From DAOTZU01 sp034433995 (GTDB lineage: Bacteria; Chloroflexota; Anaerolineae; UBA1429): a stretch of DNA of 17,715 bases. The notes under the pieces are model-generated. The model was not told where the DNA came from and ran no database searches. It saw only the letters and a list, made by a program, of their open reading frames with translations. Shown in pieces: positions 15,570 to 17,715 of this stretch. How positions within the stretch are numbered: position 1 is the first letter of the stretch; the number at the start of each line of letters is the position of its first letter. Where the stretch lies: positions 1-17,715 of the forward strand of contig DAOTZU010000141.1 in NCBI GenBank assembly GCA_034433995.1, written 5' to 3'. The position numbers and the translations under genes are program-made.

Positions 15570-16571
15570 ATGTTCGGCAAGCAGATAGGTATTGACCTGG
15601 GCACGGTCAACGTGATCGTCTATGTCCGCGGCAAGGGAGTGGTGCTCAACGAGCCCTCCGTGGTGGCGATCTCGTTGGTGGATAACAAAATCCTCGCCGT
15701 GGGCAACGAGGCGCGGGCCATGCTCGGCCGCACGCCGGAGAGCATCGAAGTGGCCCGGCCCATGCGCAACGGCGTTATCGCCGATTACGTCGTCACCGAG
15801 GCGATGTTGCGCTATTTCATCGGCAAAGTGTGCAGCCGCTTGGAGCGTCGGCCGGAGGTGATGATCAGCGTCCCCGTGGGCGTCACCAGCGTGGAAAGTC
15901 GCGCCGTGCGCGATGCGGCCATCCAGGCCGGCGCGCGGGTGGCCTATCTCCTGCCCGAACCTTTGGCCGCCGCCTTGGGGGCCGATATGCCTATCGGCAC
16001 CCCCACCGGCAACATGATCCTCAACATCGGCGGCGGCGCCACCGAGGCCGCCGTCATCTCCATGTGTGGCATTGTGGTGGCGAACTCGGTGCGGGTGGCC
16101 GGGGATAAGTTGGACGAGGCCATCGCTGCGTACATCCGCCGCAAGTATAACCTGATCATCGGCGAACAGACGGCAGAACAGGTCAAGATCGCCATCGGCA
16201 GCGCTCTCCCCTTGGAGGAGGAGCTGACCCTGGAGGTGCGCGGGCGCGACCAGGTGGCCGGCCTGCCCCGCACCATCACCGTCACCTCCTCCGAGATCAC
16301 CGACGCCATGGCCGAGCCGCTGGCCGCCATCGCCGGTACGGTCAAGGCCGTGTTGGAAAAGACGCCCCCCGAACTGGCCTCGGATATCATCGACCGGGGC
16401 ATCGTCATGGCCGGCGGCGGGGCGTTGTTGCGCAATTTGGATCGTTTCCTCACCCAGGAGACGGGCGTGCCCTGCCATGTGGCCGAGAACGCCATGCTCT
16501 GCACGGCCCTGGGCGCGGGGCGCGGATTGGAACATCTCCCCTTGTTGCGCCGGGCGCTGGAGAACATCTAG
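15570..16571 (+). CDS. mreB: MreB/Mbl-type actin homologue with altered phosphate-2 motif
   Basis: MreB forms membrane-associated filaments that guide cell-wall synthesis in rod-shaped cells. The 333-residue protein has phosphate-1 motif GIDLGTVNVIVYV, the SVPVGVTSVESRAVRDAA segment, the connecting helix LLPEPLAAALGA with Glu130, IKIAIGSA-like VKIAIGSALPLEEELTLEVR, GLPRTITVTSSEI, and VMAGGGALLRNLDRFL near the end. Length and order are normal. The phosphate-2 motif reads NIGGGATEAAVIS instead of DIGGGTTExAV, with Asn152 for Asp and Ala157 for Thr. By spacing these correspond to Caulobacter MreB Asp162 and Thr167, which act with Glu140 at the nucleotide site. The start has GAGGAGG 4-5 nt upstream. 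It may be a paralogue with slow or no ATP hydrolysis; an mreCD pair does not follow. Confidence 0.9.
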   Translation: MFGKQIGIDLGTVNVIVYVRGKGVVLNEPSVVAISLVDNKILAVGNEARAMLGRTPESIEVARPMRNGVIADYVVTEAMLRYFIGKVCSRLERRPEVMISVPVGVTSVESRAVRDAAIQAGARVAYLLPEPLAAALGADMPIGTPTGNMILNIGGGATEAAVISMCGIVVANSVRVAGDKLDEAIAAYIRRKYNLIIGEQTAEQVKIAIGSALPLEEELTLEVRGRDQVAGLPRTITVTSSEITDAMAEPLAAIAGTVKAVLEKTPPELASDIIDRGIVMAGGGALLRNLDRFLTQETGVPCHVAENAMLCTALGAGRGLEHLPLLRRALENI

Positions 16572-16629
16572 CCCAGGGTACCCGCCAGCGGGCGCCTTCT
16601 TGGGCGTGTGTGTGTTGCGCGCCGGACCG

Positions 16630-16660
16630 GCTGACGACTGAGCGCTGAAAGCTGAGGGCT
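16630..16660 (+). repeat. Heptanucleotide tandem repeat, consensus RCTGANN
   Basis: Four consecutive 7-nt units share the core CTGA at the same position (starts 16630, 16637, 16644, 16651) with the two last bases varying, followed by a partial unit GCT. It lies in the 97-nt gap between mreB and the SAF-domain gene. Its purpose is unknown; degenerate heptamer arrays of this sort occur between genes in some bacteria. Confidence 0.6.
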
Positions 16661-16668
16661 CTCCCAAG

Positions 16669-16953
16669 ATGGTCAATGCGTTGCGGCTTCATCCTCAAGA
16701 TTCGGTGGTGGTGGCCCTGAGCGACCTGCCCGCGGGCACGCGCCTCGTGTGGGCCGATATGGACGAGAACATCACGGTGACCACCCTCCGGCCCATCCCC
16801 TTCGGCCACAAAGTGGCCATCGCGACCATCCGCCGGGGCGAGGCGGTGATCAAGTATGGCGCGCCCATCGGCTTGGCCACGGAGGACATTGTCTCCGGCG
16901 ACCATGTGCATGTCCACAATCTACGCAGTGTGCGGGGGGCGGCGCAAAGATGA
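16669..16953 (+). CDS. UxaA-family dehydratase/lyase, small SAF-domain subunit
   Basis: A 94-residue protein made of one SAF-type beta domain: HPQDSVVVALSDLPAGTRL, the charged middle, then PFGHKVAIATIRRGEAVIKY and GAPIGLATEDIVSGDHVHVH. This is the N-terminal domain of altronate dehydratase (UxaA) and galactarate dehydratase and the small subunit SuyA of (2R)-sulfolactate sulfo-lyase. In UxaA and GarD it is fused to the catalytic part; here it is a separate gene whose stop overlaps the next start in an ATGA. The pair therefore forms one heteromeric enzyme. The ATG at 16669 has GAGGG 10 nt upstream. The substrate cannot be decided from this subunit. Confidence 0.88.
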   Translation: MVNALRLHPQDSVVVALSDLPAGTRLVWADMDENITVTTLRPIPFGHKVAIATIRRGEAVIKYGAPIGLATEDIVSGDHVHVHNLRSVRGAAQR

Positions 16954-17715
16954 ACACCGATCATTTCCTGGGCTATCGGCGCAGCGATGGGCGGGTGGGC
17001 GTGCGGAACTATGTGGCCATCATCCCCTCGTGTGGCTGTGCCTTGCACGCGGCGCGGCGCATCGCCGAGCAGGTGGAGGGGGCGGCCCTCCTGGCCTACG
17101 ACGGCGGCTGTAGCCAGACCGAGGCCGATGTCCAACTGGCCAGCCGCCTTTTAGCCCAATATGGCGCCCATCCCAATGTGGTGGGCAGCTTGGTGGTGAG
17201 CCTGGGCTGCGAGACGTTGGACGCCGCCGCCCTGGCCCAAGGCATCGCCCGGCGAGGCGCCGCCGTCGAGCTGTTGGTGATCCAACAACTGGGCGGAACC
17301 CTCCGTACCGTGGACAAGGGGGTGGCCCTGGCCCGCAAAATGGCCGCGGGGATGCAACATCTCCGGCGCGAGCCCTGTCCGGTCTCGGCGCTGACCGTGG
17401 GCCTGGAATGCGGCGGCTCGGATGCCACTTCGGGCATGGCTGCCAACCCCGCCGTGGGCGTCTGCAGCGATCTTTTGGTGGCCCAGGGGGCCAAGGTGAT
17501 CCTGGCCGAGACCAGCGAGCTCCTGGGGGCAGAACAGATCCTGGCCCAACGGGCGCGCAACCCGGAGGTGGCCCAGCGGCTGCTCGCCCTCGTCGCCGCC
17601 TGCGAGGCCGCCCTCAAGGCCACCGGCGAGGATTTCATGGGCAAGCAGCCCAGCCCGGGCAACGTGGCCGGCGGCATCACCACGGTGGAGGAAAAAGCCC
17701 TGGGCGATGTGCTCA
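16950..17715 (+). CDS. UxaA-family dehydratase/lyase, large catalytic subunit (cut by window edge)
   Basis: 255 codons are visible from an ATG at 16950 that overlaps the stop of the SAF-domain gene. The N-terminus GYRRSDGRVGVRNYVAIIPS, the LGCETLD segment, VGLECGGSDATSGMAANPAV and SPGNVAGGITTVEEKALG are signature stretches of the UxaA catalytic domain, which removes water (or sulfite in SuyB) from a hydroxy sugar acid using a metal centre. Conserved Cys residues in PSCGC, LGCE and LECGG fit metal binding. Likely activities are altronate, galactarate or a related sugar-acid dehydratase, or sulfolactate sulfo-lyase. The split two-gene form is shared by SuyAB and by many archaeal and bacterial sugar-acid dehydratases, so it does not decide. 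Genes beyond the edge would show the pathway. Confidence 0.88.
   Translation, partial: MNTDHFLGYRRSDGRVGVRNYVAIIPSCGCALHAARRIAEQVEGAALLAYDGGCSQTEADVQLASRLLAQYGAHPNVVGSLVVSLGCETLDAAALAQGIARRGAAVELLVIQQLGGTLRTVDKGVALARKMAAGMQHLRREPCPVSALTVGLECGGSDATSGMAANPAVGVCSDLLVAQGAKVILAETSELLGAEQILAQRARNPEVAQRLLALVAACEAALKATGEDFMGKQPSPGNVAGGITTVEEKALGDVL

Overview
The window most resembles a high-GC chromosomal segment of a Chloroflexota bacterium (Anaerolineae-like). This is inferred from secreted proteins with long Thr/Pro linkers, from an F-type ATP synthase operon followed at once by murA and then an mreB/mbl-type gene, and from the general sequence style. No rRNA or taxonomic marker is present, so the phylum call is an inference.

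Layout. (1) Positions 1-1478, minus strand: two GT4-type glycosyltransferases; the left one runs off the window edge. (2) Positions 1522-1847: a divergent promoter region with one sigma70-like promoter facing each way and a hairpin-rich leader. (3) Positions 1848-6354, plus strand: two secreted or surface proteins with related GH39-like (clan GH-A) domains. The first is a membrane-anchored fusion that also carries a degenerate GH18-like barrel; the second is a lipoprotein. Each is followed by a hairpin terminator. With the glycosyltransferases they look like a cell-surface polysaccharide module. (4) Positions 6422-13391: a complete F1Fo ATP synthase operon behind a near-consensus promoter, in the order AtpZ-like, atpB, atpE, atpF, atpH, atpA, atpG, atpD, atpC. 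The leading AtpZ-like gene is internally duplicated and the delta subunit (atpH) lacks its usual N-terminal domain. (5) Positions 13398-14723: murA, 6 nt after atpC and probably co-transcribed. (6) Positions 14750-15404: a MntA/HepT (MNT/HEPN) toxin-antitoxin pair of visibly lower GC, in which hepT carries a one-base frameshift before its catalytic motif. (7) Positions 15503-16571: an mreB/mbl-type actin homologue with its own promoter and altered phosphate-2 motif residues. (8) Positions 16630-17715: a short heptanucleotide repeat, then a split UxaA-family dehydratase or lyase (SAF subunit plus the start of the large subunit, cut by the window edge).

The ATP synthase genes show tight translational coupling (ATGA, TGATG and 8-nt overlaps). 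The atpC-murA-...-mreB order recalls the Bacillus subtilis atpC-murAA-mbl neighbourhood, with the toxin-antitoxin pair inserted between murA and mreB. I found no CRISPR array, tRNA, rRNA or insertion sequence. The most unusual points are the short delta subunit, the duplicated AtpZ domain, the MreB active-site substitutions and the frameshifted HepT.
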